A DNA stretch of 22,734 nucleotides from Pavlovales sp. CCMP2436. Taxonomy: Eukaryota > Haptophyta > Pavlovophyceae > Pavlovales. Position numbers and translations under genes: made by a program. Below the pieces are notes generated by a model. That model ran no database searches and had not been told where the DNA came from. It saw nothing but the letters and a program-made list of their open reading frames with translations. The stretch covers positions 155,573 to 178,306 of the forward strand of contig MU631475.1 in assembly GCA_026770615.1 (NCBI GenBank), in the 5' to 3' direction. Below are positions 14,566 to 22,450 of the stretch, one piece after another. Each line of letters begins with the position of its first letter. Position 1 is the first letter of the stretch.

Positions 14566-16004
14566 TAACCGTTGACAACAACAACCAAAACAGAATGCTC
14601 GATTGGAGCGACACAGACCCACGAAACAAAACTACACACTACATCCTTAATGGACAGCCATATGACGGTCCTGTTCACCCAATATTTGGTGCCAACGGCG
14701 TGTTAGGTTCGGGGAAGCCGCAATATTGGACAGGCGTTCATCATTATGCTCTGAGTGAAAAACTCGTGTACACCTCCACACCCGTGTTTATGCCGCGAAA
14801 CGATTATGAACTTCTAGATAGAGCCGAACGCGAACCAAACACTATGTTTAATACGTTCAAACCGGCAGTATTTACCGATACAATTAACGATTCGGCAGGC
14901 GTACCTTTATTTTCACGAACGATTATTCCCGATCGTCTCCAAACAGGTGTAAAATCACTAAATCCGCGCGCGCGCGAACATCCATTCACGGACATGCGAA
15001 CCCCGTTTGCACCACGTCAAGGCATCGGTGGCGGCCCAGATGTACTTTACAATCCACTTCTAAGCCCAGCAGAGTTGCGTTCGCGTGCCTTGGGTAGCGA
15101 GCCAGAAGCAACGCCGGATGCTCACGCAAAAGAGATAATGGCAAATTTCAAACCGCGACGCACGGACTTGCTCGGACAGCTCAACCATGATTCATGCAAG
15201 CCGACGATGGTCACAGGTTGGGCCGGCAGCGGGAAAACTACCACGCTTTCAGAGTTGGTCATGGATGATGGCCTCATCAATACAGTCTTTTGTTCGCCGA
15301 CCCAGCAGCTGCGCGTTGTTGCAGCGCTCGGGTTCCCGCAAACCATGTGCCACCCGCGAATTACCGGCAAAGCCCCGCCTATAACCGACAAAGGTATCAA
15401 CTTAGACATCAACCCACCGGCAGTGGTGTTTGTGGATGAGTCTACAATGCTCTCTCAAGCAGACCGTTGCTCGATCGAATGCATTGCATCAAAGTGGGGC
15501 GCAAAAATCATTTTCATCGGAGACTACTCCGAGAACACAGGAGCACCAATGCAGATCGAACCCATTGGAAGTGCGTCAGTGAACACCGAAGGGATGCAAG
15601 TGTGCCACGTGCCGGGGGTAAGGCGCACAAAAGAGCTTGCGCTTATTGGACTGTGCGGAAACATCCGAGACATAATCGAAAACACGGCAGGCGGGATCTA
15701 CGTCGGGGCCGGCTTCAGCATCGACGACGAGCACCCAGACGATTCAATTCTGAAAGCAAGGAGGGCTATCAAGAAAGCTGTCGAGTTGCACAACCCCGGG
15801 AATGTGCTAACGCGAAGCCAAGCGTGCATAGAGTACAAAGCAACAAGTGGCGATGTCATACTGGCGGCTACTCGCATGTGTGTCCATTGCGAACATGGAT
15901 TGATTGAACGGTGCAAGTGCAAAACTGCTTATTGCATCGAAGATATCAACTTTGCATCGGACAAGGCTAAAAAGGCCTATGTTGAAAAACACACGTGCAA
16001 ATAA
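14562..16004 (+). CDS. SF1-type DNA helicase, N-terminal part (motifs I-IV)
   Basis: 480 residues. Residues 1-200 are not recognised. Then come motif I/Walker A GWAGSGKTTT (219-228), motif Ia-like FCSPTQQLR (243-251), motif II VVFVDESTML (288-297), motif III FIGDYSENTGAPMQ (318-331; the usual Gln after GD is replaced), and motif IV region VRRTKEL (353-359). The arrangement fits a RecD/Pif1-like superfamily 1 helicase. The C-terminal motifs are missing from this frame but are present at the start of the overlapping frame at 15995, so this is one protein cut by a frame change near 15985-16004. A Cys/His cluster (CVHCEH....CKC, 440-453) precedes the break. ATG overlaps the ATPase stop. Confidence 0.75.
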   Translation: MITVDNNNQNRMLDWSDTDPRNKTTHYILNGQPYDGPVHPIFGANGVLGSGKPQYWTGVHHYALSEKLVYTSTPVFMPRNDYELLDRAEREPNTMFNTFKPAVFTDTINDSAGVPLFSRTIIPDRLQTGVKSLNPRAREHPFTDMRTPFAPRQGIGGGPDVLYNPLLSPAELRSRALGSEPEATPDAHAKEIMANFKPRRTDLLGQLNHDSCKPTMVTGWAGSGKTTTLSELVMDDGLINTVFCSPTQQLRVVAALGFPQTMCHPRITGKAPPITDKGINLDINPPAVVFVDESTMLSQADRCSIECIASKWGAKIIFIGDYSENTGAPMQIEPIGSASVNTEGMQVCHVPGVRRTKELALIGLCGNIRDIIENTAGGIYVGAGFSIDDEHPDDSILKARRAIKKAVELHNPGNVLTRSQACIEYKATSGDVILAATRMCVHCEHGLIERCKCKTAYCIEDINFASDKAKKAYVEKHTCK

Positions 16005-17491
16005 CAGGAGAGATTAACATTAAACCTGCAAACAAATACTCGAGTGTTGCTCTCGATTACAACTATGATATCAAAGCAGACTCTGATGGACAAGTAACGT
16101 GGAGGTGCGTCAAGCAAGTTCCTGGCACCGATTTGCAAAACGGATCAAGATTTGTTTCAAACAGCTTGGCGCCAACGTACCAAGGGCAAGACCTTACACC
16201 GTTGATCGGAAAATCGATTACAAACTCTCCGACAAGCACAATTCATGCTTATCAAGGCATTACGTTTAAAGGTAACCGGTTGTTCATAGATTTTGCAAGG
16301 ACGTGGGATATTAAAATGTTGTACGTTGCTATTTCAAGTATTCAAAGCCTCGATCAATTAGTGATCATAGAGACATGGATCAAACCAAATTACAAGGGCG
16401 AAAGCGACAACCACCGCTTGTTCAAGGCACGAGAATTTGCAAAATGTATTTCCCCAGGCGTGCAAGTAAGGTGCGAATATCCGGTCGGCGACGGTCGCTT
16501 TATTGCAGACATTGGTGTGCTTCACGAAGGCGTTTTGATCAGCGATACCGAGATAGTAGTGACGTCGGCTCCTAGCGAGGACAAATTGGAATATTACAAA
16601 GAACTCAATATTGAATGCAACGTGGTTATTGTACCAAAATCAGACGACAATTGGGAGGAGGGATTCGACGATGATTATTGCAGCGATGTTGACGATGAAG
16701 AGGCTGAATATCAATTCACTGAAATGATTGACACTAGCTGGATTACAGATGAAACTCCAAAAGACGAGTTGGATTTGGTAAACAAATTTTGTAAAAAACC
16801 CCGGACTTACAAAAGGAAGAGGCTTCCGAGTGGGGCCGAGTACGGTCGCGCCTACGCGTGTACACCTGGAGGTCGGTGGGTCCGCGATGAGGATGGAGTG
16901 ATGAAATGGAGGTCGGCGTCCCTTCAAGGCTGTCCAAAGGCGCTTCGAGCCAAACTAGCGCGCAAAAATTACATAGACGTGGACATGGCAGGAGCGGCAC
17001 CCTGCTTGTTGCTCACCCTCGCTAGGTTGCACGGTCTCGAGGGGTGCGTTCCAACGCTTACAGAGGTCGCAACAGACATCAAGGGCGTTCGTGCACGTTT
17101 ATGCGAAGCCACTGGTAAAACAATGGGAGACGTAAAATTGTCGATCAACAGAGCAATCCACGGTGGGTTTGACGCGGATCCGTTTCTAACAAGTCTCAGG
17201 GAAGAATCCTTAGCAATCGCAAACGCCCTATGGGAATCCGATCGCCTTGCCGAGATGCGCGAAATATGCACAAAACCTGAAAACAAGGGCAAGATTCAGC
17301 TTTTATCTCGGTGCTGGATGACAGCGGAGCATCACGCATTGAGTCTTGCATGGGACACAATAGATAACAACATGCAAACCACGCTCGTGTTCGATGGCAT
17401 GCTTGTCCCAAAGACGTGCATTGGCAAAGGGGGCTTGGAAGAATTAAACACCTGTTTGAGGAGGCTACGCGAGAGTTCTGTCCCGAGCTGA
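15995..17491 (+). CDS. Helicase C-terminus, CoiA-like nuclease and TV-Pol-like polymerase
   Basis: Frame -1 relative to the helicase. Residues from GTG 15995: helicase motif V TIHAYQGITF (82-91) and motif VI LYVAISSIQ (109-117); a PD-(D/E)XK, CoiA-like block (about 143-215) with EYPVGDGRFIADIGV, TEIVVTS and K197; an acidic linker (221-262); then a palm-type polymerase with motif A YIDVDMAGAAPCLL (326-339), motif B KLSINRAIHGG (381-391) and motif C TLVFDGMLV (463-471). The last set resembles TV-Pol, the transposon-virophage relatives of family A polymerases. The open frame reaches back only to 15986, so it is read as the continuation of the helicase. Near the 3' end, after a G5 run (17429-17433), the -1 frame encodes a more plausible tail (FCPELKWVVKPL, stop 17512-17514), so a second frameshift is suspected. 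Confidence 0.65.
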   Translation: MQITGEINIKPANKYSSVALDYNYDIKADSDGQVTWRCVKQVPGTDLQNGSRFVSNSLAPTYQGQDLTPLIGKSITNSPTSTIHAYQGITFKGNRLFIDFARTWDIKMLYVAISSIQSLDQLVIIETWIKPNYKGESDNHRLFKAREFAKCISPGVQVRCEYPVGDGRFIADIGVLHEGVLISDTEIVVTSAPSEDKLEYYKELNIECNVVIVPKSDDNWEEGFDDDYCSDVDDEEAEYQFTEMIDTSWITDETPKDELDLVNKFCKKPRTYKRKRLPSGAEYGRAYACTPGGRWVRDEDGVMKWRSASLQGCPKALRAKLARKNYIDVDMAGAAPCLLLTLARLHGLEGCVPTLTEVATDIKGVRARLCEATGKTMGDVKLSINRAIHGGFDADPFLTSLREESLAIANALWESDRLAEMREICTKPENKGKIQLLSRCWMTAEHHALSLAWDTIDNNMQTTLVFDGMLVPKTCIGKGGLEELNTCLRRLRESSVPS

Positions 17492-17492
17492 A

Positions 17493-18017
17493 ATGGGTAG
17501 TAAAACCACTATAAATAAACATCACCGATCGCAAAACAATGATGCGTTTTCCTGGCCAAATAAAAATCTCATCCTAGGGTATAGCAAAATGATTGAAGTT
17601 CGTGGAAGGGGCTCGTTCACGCAGTTCACGCAGTTTTACAGCAAACACGCCGAGGACGCGAACCTAGCTCGTCGGGGTGAAAACGCTGACATCCCACTCG
17701 ATTACAATGACAAGGGAAATTACAACATTGATACAATCCGCATGAAAAACCAGCACACGGCAACAGGTTTCTTGTTTTGTCCAGACACAAACAGCGACAC
17801 GGGACTTCATTTCAATGCAACAATTCACAAGACTGTAATCATTCACACCGAGCTCGATGTCGTTATTGAGTATTGCGATACACCTGATCTGGTGCAGCTG
17901 TTTATTATTCTTAAACAAGAAGGATATGCTGCTACTAAATGGGGGCGCAATGCAGTGTACGTGGAAACAAAACCAGGGGAGGACGACCCACAAGGAAACG
18001 AAGAATCAAGATTTTAA
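17493..18017 (+). CDS. Unknown viral protein with N-myristoylation-like start
   Basis: A 174-residue protein, start one base after the upstream stop. It begins MGSKTT, matching the loose N-myristoylation pattern (Gly2, small residue at 3, Thr at 6). The body is hydrophilic with no membrane span; the middle (TATGFLFCPD, TVIIHTELDVVIEYCDTP) looks like a compact alpha/beta fold, and the tail is acidic (KPGEDDPQGNEE). No family recognised. The start overlaps the possible natural C-terminus of the polymerase frame. Base composition matches the element, not the flank. Confidence 0.55.
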   Translation: MGSKTTINKHHRSQNNDAFSWPNKNLILGYSKMIEVRGRGSFTQFTQFYSKHAEDANLARRGENADIPLDYNDKGNYNIDTIRMKNQHTATGFLFCPDTNSDTGLHFNATIHKTVIIHTELDVVIEYCDTPDLVQLFIILKQEGYAATKWGRNAVYVETKPGEDDPQGNEESRF

Positions 18018-18056
18018 ATTTTAACCAAGACCAGCAAGAAAAAATGTTCCACAATG

Positions 18057-18063
18057 CTATAAA
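18057..18063 (+). promoter_or_regulatory. TATA-like box just upstream of the last viral gene
   Basis: CTATAAA lies 6 bp before the ATG at 18069. It is very close for a TATA box, so transcripts might start within the gene or be leaderless; chance is possible in AT-rich DNA. Confidence 0.25.
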
Positions 18064-18068
18064 GCACA

Positions 18069-18407
18069 ATGGAAAACTTTTATGCTAAGACAACTACATC
18101 ACAAATACACGAGTCAAGGTTAATTGAAATAACACGACTTATCAATCAAATGGGCGTCAACGATAATACTGTTCGTTTGATCAACGTGCGTTTGGTAAAA
18201 TGGGCAATAGTTGGTTCGTTTGCTCACGACCACGACATGTTTTTTAGGGTTAGCGCTAATTTTATAAATGTGCGAAAACGCGCGTTCATTTGCAGCTACA
18301 GTAAGTACAAACTTCTGGTCAAGCACCACCTAGATATCATTTTCCCACCAGGAGAACCGCTTCCAAAAGACGAAGAAGATGATGTCAAATGCTGTGCTAT
18401 TTTTTGA
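18069..18407 (+). CDS. Unknown small viral protein with C-terminal CaaX box
   Basis: A 112-residue protein, last clear gene of the element. The body is basic and mixed helix/strand (RLIEITRLINQMGVN, NVRLVKWAIVGS, VRKRAFICSYSKYK). It ends in an acidic stretch and KCCAIF. The last four residues, CAIF, fit a CaaX prenylation box, with another Cys next to it that could be palmitoylated. Such signals act only in eukaryotic cells. No family recognised. It follows the MGSK protein by 51 bp, so both neighbours may be membrane-targeted. Confidence 0.55.
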   Translation: MENFYAKTTTSQIHESRLIEITRLINQMGVNDNTVRLINVRLVKWAIVGSFAHDHDMFFRVSANFINVRKRAFICSYSKYKLLVKHHLDIIFPPGEPLPKDEEDDVKCCAIF

Positions 18408-18430
18408 TTTATTTCCAAGTCCACATTACA

Positions 18431-18685
18431 ATGCTCGCTTGCGAAACGTTTAAGTGCAAAAAACGGGACCTTAAACATGCGCAAAAACTATCCTCGATGT
18501 TTTCCTCTTCGATCTCGATGTTCGCTCCCGTGTATTCTCATTCGATCATCGAAATTTACCAAGCGAGTGCGATTTTGCCGTATTTATCAGATAACGGATT
18601 GGTCCTGGCAGAAACCGGTTGGCCGCCTGACCACGCCTTGGCAAGTACACAATCGGCTGGCTGTCTGGACGACGTGCAAGACTAG
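18431..18685 (+). CDS. Possible truncated ORF at the element's right edge
   Basis: An ATG after an AT-rich leader (ATTACAATG, similar to other viral starts) opens 84 codons (MLACETFKCKKRDLKHAQ and on). Composition changes from viral-like to GC-rich within it (about 18590), so it may be a viral gene cut by the right boundary and fused to host DNA, or chance. No domain seen. Confidence 0.25.
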   Translation: MLACETFKCKKRDLKHAQKLSSMFSSSISMFAPVYSHSIIEIYQASAILPYLSDNGLVLAETGWPPDHALASTQSAGCLDDVQD

Positions 18686-18919
18686 ATAAACCCGACACAG
18701 CATCGTTGCCCGCCCTGACATCGGTTTGCCGCGTGCCACTTGGCTGACGACGACCTATATCGCCCAACCCCGGCGCGTATTACGGCTACCGGCGATTTCA
18801 GCCGGTAGCCCCATTCTCGACAAGGGACCAGGCAAACCAGCCGATCCTTGCAACATAAGTGTACTAGTGTTTTTCGCCGGTACAGCCTTCCACCGTCACA
18901 GCCAGTGCCAGTGGACGTA
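18686..18919. other. Right boundary region of host DNA
   Basis: GC-rich sequence with no supportable gene. It contains the hairpin at 18784-18810. The exact end of the viral element cannot be placed: no terminal repeat or target-site duplication was found. Confidence 0.3.
18784..18810. repeat. Perfect 10-bp hairpin, with a diverged copy at 3612-3641
   Basis: GGCTACCGGC (18784-18793) pairs exactly with GCCGGTAGCC (18801-18810) around loop GATTTCA. Left of the element, 3612-3641 has a related sequence in the same orientation (GGCTGTACC, then GCGATTTCGACCGGTAGTCC). Confidence 0.55.
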
Positions 18920-19187
18920 CACGCGGCACAAGGCGGGCAGGGCCGAGGCCGGAGCCGGGCCAAGCACGAGTGCCGGAGGGCACGACTCGCCGCATGTCAT
19001 CGACCGAGAGGATGAGGAGCATGTCTTCGACGACGAGGAGGCCGCCGAGCCTGCCGCCGAGCCCGCCGCCGAGCCCACCGTTAAGATGATCGACGGAGTC
19101 ACGCGGTGGTGGGAGAAGACGAAGGCCAGTCTCTTGAGCTCGCCTCGCTTCGCATCCAAATCCAGGACGACGCCGTGCCGTTCCTGA
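18920..19187 (+). CDS. Acidic low-complexity coding-like segment of the Cys-rich host gene
   Basis: This frame encodes a Gly/Ala/Ser region, an acidic stretch (VIDREDEEHVFDDEEAAEP) and Ala/Glu/Pro repeats (PAAEPAAEP), then ends at a stop near 19187. The next coding-like sequence continues in another frame from about 19106. A frameshift or unseen splice near 19110-19160 would join them. Coding status is inferred from composition only. Confidence 0.3.
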
Positions 19188-20258
19188 AGGGTCGCCCTAA
19201 CCCGAAGCAGATTGGGTGTACGAACTGCAAGTCCTGCGACATGGGCCACCTTGTCGCGGTGTCGAACACCCGCTGCACGCACAGGACCGGGTGCCCCGCT
19301 GGCTGTGGAGTGACGGAGGGCGAGGGGCACGCGGCAGATGCGCCTCAGTACACGCTCCTCAAGCGCAAGAGCAACGTGGCGGGAGAGGCCGTGTGGCCGT
19401 GCACGACGGTGGACGAGCAGTGCCCGAGCACACGGTTTCTCGCCGACATCAAAGTCAGCGCGGAGGGCGTCTACTCGGCGATATTGCCGGCGAACGCGGC
19501 CGAGATCAACGCGAAGGTGGACGAGATCGCCAAGGAGCAGTCGGGCAAAGCCGTGGACAAAGGCCGCGCGGAGCCTGCCGCTATGGGGATGGCCTCGGCG
19601 CGGCTGTGTATGACTGCAATTGGGTGTGCAGGCGTGGCGATTGCGCTCAACCCCACGACTGGGATGTGCTGCATGTCCGCGACGCCGCTTGACAATTGCG
19701 AATGGAAGTGCGACTGCGGGTATAACGTGCTGGAGAAGGCACCGTGCGCCAAGGCCAAGGACGGCCGGTGCCTCTGCGTGATCGCTCTGCTGCTCGCCAA
19801 GATGAGCCGCCAGCGCGTGTTGCCAGCTACGCAGACTAGTATCGACAAAATCACGCCCGATGTTCTCAAGCCGTACGTGGCGACAGCGAGCGCGTCGTCG
19901 CGCAAGAAGCCGGCCACGTCTCCACCCGAGGGCGAGATCTCCTCTGCCAGCAAGCTCGCGACTCAGGAGGCAAGCTCGCGCAACTCAGGCATCTTGCACG
20001 GCGCGCAAAATCTGACAAATATCGCCCTGGGTCTTGCGCGCTCACTCGCCACACGCTTGGGGAGTGACTCGCCGCGCTGCTCTCCGCCGCCCGTAACTCC
20101 GTCGTTCATAATCGCCGCCCGTGACTGGGCCTCCCATTCGCCGATTGCGTTGGAGGTCTTTCGCTGCTCATTCGAGGTCGCGCAGCAAGTCAACTTCGAC
20201 GAGGTGGCCAAGCTCGCTGCGCAAGAGCGGCGCGACGTCGCCGACGGGAGCATCGCAG
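19106..20258 (+). CDS. Cys-rich host protein, 5' exon(s)
   Basis: A long GC-rich frame with Cys clusters: IGCTNCKSCDMGH near residue 36, then CTHRTGCPAGC, WPCTTVDEQCP, and later CEWKCDCGYNVLEKAPCAKA followed by GRCLC. The CxC...PC.x block resembles a SWIM-type zinc finger with the final His replaced, but that is weak. The track-like start is a GTG, so the real 5' end lies upstream or in another frame. A donor-like GT at 20259 leaves phase 1 and fits an acceptor AG at 20477 or 20504 with the same phase. The reading frame past 20259 crosses a C11 run and (AC)10, as an intron would. Function unknown; a zinc-binding transposon-related protein is possible. Confidence 0.4.
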
Positions 20259-20477
20259 GTCAGCAGCTGTCCGGCCCCCTCCATGTGCGTCGCACTCCTG
20301 TGCACGCTGTTCCCGCTTTGCTTCTAGGCGCCAGTGCGTCCGTAGCCACCCCCCCCCCCTTACACACACACACACACACAAGTCCGCTACTGGCTCGTCC
20401 ACGCGTGCACGCGTGCATCACATCTCCATCCATGTGTCTTGCGCCACAACTACCGCCGCCAGGCTGCGCTTTCGCAG
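20259..20477 (+). other. Candidate intron 1 with C11 and (AC)10 microsatellite
   Basis: GT at 20259 (GTCAGC, a weak donor) and AG at 20477 (TTTCGCAG). C11 lies at 20349-20359 and (AC)n at 20362-20381. An alternative acceptor at 20504 has the same phase. The simple repeats argue against coding here. Confidence 0.35.
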
Positions 20478-20704
20478 ATGCGCTGCTCAGGTCGGGCGTC
20501 GCAGGTAACGGTAGCTATAGGACTTCCCTCCTGAAAGGCGTACCCAGGGTGATCGTGGTCGGAAAGGACGATGACCAGCAGGTGTTGCACAGCGCAATCT
20601 CCACGTCAGCGCACGGTCCCGTGCTGGCGTGCGTGCAGCTCTGCGCCCTCTACGTACGCGGGAACGTCTTCAGCTGCAAACTTAACCTCCTCCTCTTAAT
20701 CAAG
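20478..20704 (+). CDS. Candidate exon 2 of the Cys-rich host gene
   Basis: Open in phase with the upstream exon; encodes RVIVVGKDDDQQVLHSAIS and a hydrophobic LACVQLCALYV. It ends AAG just before GTACTG, phase 0. No domain recognised. Confidence 0.35.
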
Positions 20705-20785
20705 GTACTGTGAGATAGACCCCTCCTCCTAATCCGGCAGAGCTTCAGTGCGCGCAGCCGATTGTGACCTCCCCTCCGCGTGCAG

Positions 20786-20878
20786 GCTCTCGACGCGCAG
20801 CAAATCGATGCGCAGCTGATCAAGAGGCTATCCTCGTGCGTCACTTGGGTGCAGACGCCCGGACCGCCCGTAGGCAAG
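20786..20878 (+). CDS. Candidate exon 3 of the host gene
   Basis: 93 nt, exactly 31 codons, phase 0 at both ends. The acceptor is pyrimidine-rich (CCCCTCCGCGTGCAG) and the exon is followed by GTACAT. It encodes ALDAQQIDAQLIKRLSS and a Pro/Gly end. The preceding intron would be 81 nt (20705-20785). Confidence 0.4.
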
Positions 20879-21645
20879 GTACATAGTATTTATAACATTC
20901 ATATTAATGCGACTATTATCATCATCATCATCATCATTATGCTGATAATAACGATAAAATAAGGATACTATAGATAGTAATAATGATAACCCGGTGAAGA
21001 CGGGCAGGCCGTAGCACATCTGGAAGTATTGTCATTATTATTATCAGTATTATTAACAGTTTTTTTTTTTTTTAAGTGTGTCTCAAACTAAAAAAAAGGT
21101 TCCCCTCCCTTGAGTGAGTGGTTGGTCATTCAACAACTCTGTTGCTCCAACCACTCACTCACCCCCCCCGCCCCTTGACCAATCACTCAACTCGCGCTGG
21201 CGAGTGAGTGCAAACGGCAACAAGGCGGATTTTTTTTTTACCGTCAGTTTTCAGCGCCTGGTGCGACTGGGGCGCATGGCACCTACTCCTCAGCCGCAGC
21301 ATCGTGGGCCGGCCGCCAAGGGTCATATGAAATATTGATTTACACGTCATAATATCACATAATATGAAATGTCGAAGATATGCCTATGTGGCTGGTGCGC
21401 CTGAATAAATTTTATTCAATAATATTTAATTTAAATGATTTAATCCTGGGCCAAATGCCCTCACTAACCCCCACTAGCAACCACCCACTCGGCGTTCGCG
21501 GACGCCCAAAGCAACCACCCACTCTCCTACCTGTGACCACTCACCCACTAGACTCCTTCCCCTCACCGGATTGTTTAAAAATACTAATGTTATGTTACGA
21601 TGTCCCTTCGACACACGATTTAAAAATACATGTCCCGCCTTAAAG
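20879..21645 (+). other. Candidate intron 3 with AT-rich microsatellites and hairpin
   Basis: 767 nt between a GTACAT donor and a TTAAAG acceptor. It contains an (ATC)n run at about 20917-20938, further A/T-rich triplet-like repeats, T12 at 21062-21073, a perfect 14-bp hairpin of GAGTGAGTGGTTGG (21112-21125 with 21147-21160), and many ACCACTCACCC-like motifs at 21170-21550. No coding sequence seen. Confidence 0.4.
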
Positions 21646-21783
21646 GTGTACACGATTAAGTGCCACGAGCTAGCCAGCTTGATCAAGTCGGTATCGCAGC
21701 ACGAGCAGCTGCGGTACCTCGTCGACGTGCAGAAGCTTTATGACGGCACAACCCTTACATTTGCTCCACACCACGCGCGCGTG
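21646..21783 (+). CDS. Candidate exon 4 of the host gene
   Basis: 138 nt, 46 codons, phase 0. Encodes VYTIKCHELASLIKSVSQHE and VDVQKLYDGTTLTFAPHH. The exon is followed by GTGAGTG, a strong donor. Confidence 0.45.
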
Positions 21784-21905
21784 GTGAGTGCCTGCTTGCG
21801 CCCGGCGGTGCAAAAAGCGTGCACTGCTGTCCCCTTGCGCGCCGAGCATGCGTACACTCACTAATGCCCATTACTACTGCACTAACTACGCCCAACCGCC
21901 CACAG

Positions 21906-22118
21906 ATGCACACCCAGGATGTTAACGGGTTTGTTCTCGTGGCGCAGACGGAGTTCCCCGCGCAGGCCACCCTATCTGAGCTCTCTGCTGACGTGACCCA
22001 GCAGGCGAACAACTCGCTCGTCTCCCAGCTCAACGCCGTCGGAGCCCACCGCGTGCACGGAACACATTTGGCGGCATTTTTTGCGGCTATGGTTGTCTCC
22101 CTGAACTGCAGCCGCTGA
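21906..22118 (+). CDS. Candidate last exon of the host gene
   Basis: 213 nt, 71 codons, from an acceptor CCGCCCACAG (with a branch-point-like ACTAAC 20 nt upstream) to TGA 22116-22118. Encodes MHTQDVNGFVLVAQTEFPAQ and ends VSLNCSR. All three last exons join in phase 0, which supports the model. No family recognised. Confidence 0.45.
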   Translation: MHTQDVNGFVLVAQTEFPAQATLSELSADVTQQANNSLVSQLNAVGAHRVHGTHLAAFFAAMVVSLNCSR

Positions 22119-22450
22119 GCTCAGATGCGCGTACATATCACGGGCCGTTTTATAGTTAATTGCGTATTAGTTTACACGGCTTGTCACGGCTAATTGTCGG
22201 ATACATCTGCTCTGTGCTGCGCTTTGACGCGAGGCTCGACCCCGCCTAAAGCCAGATAGTACGCCTCGATCTGTTGTTGGCGCCTACGTCGACGAGCTCG
22301 GCGGCTCTGCCTGGGCCGACGCGGCCCTGGCCCAGGACACGTACATAGCAGATCGAGAGGTAGGAGCTCGACAGATCTGTGGAGTTGGCATCGAGGGGGA
22401 GCAGCGGGGGGAGGGAGGGGGGGTTAGTTACATGGGGAGGGGCGGATTGG
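22119..22450. other. Intergenic region with one possible exon-like segment
   Basis: Mostly featureless. Sequence at about 22280-22359 reads as VDELGGSAWADAALAQDTY and is followed by GTAGGA, so it could be an exon end of another gene. Otherwise G-rich runs at 22400-22445. Confidence 0.3.

Noticed and set aside
15467..15907. 146-codon plus-strand open frame inside the helicase
   Set aside because: Arg/His-rich alternate frame within the helicase motifs; no independent evidence of coding.
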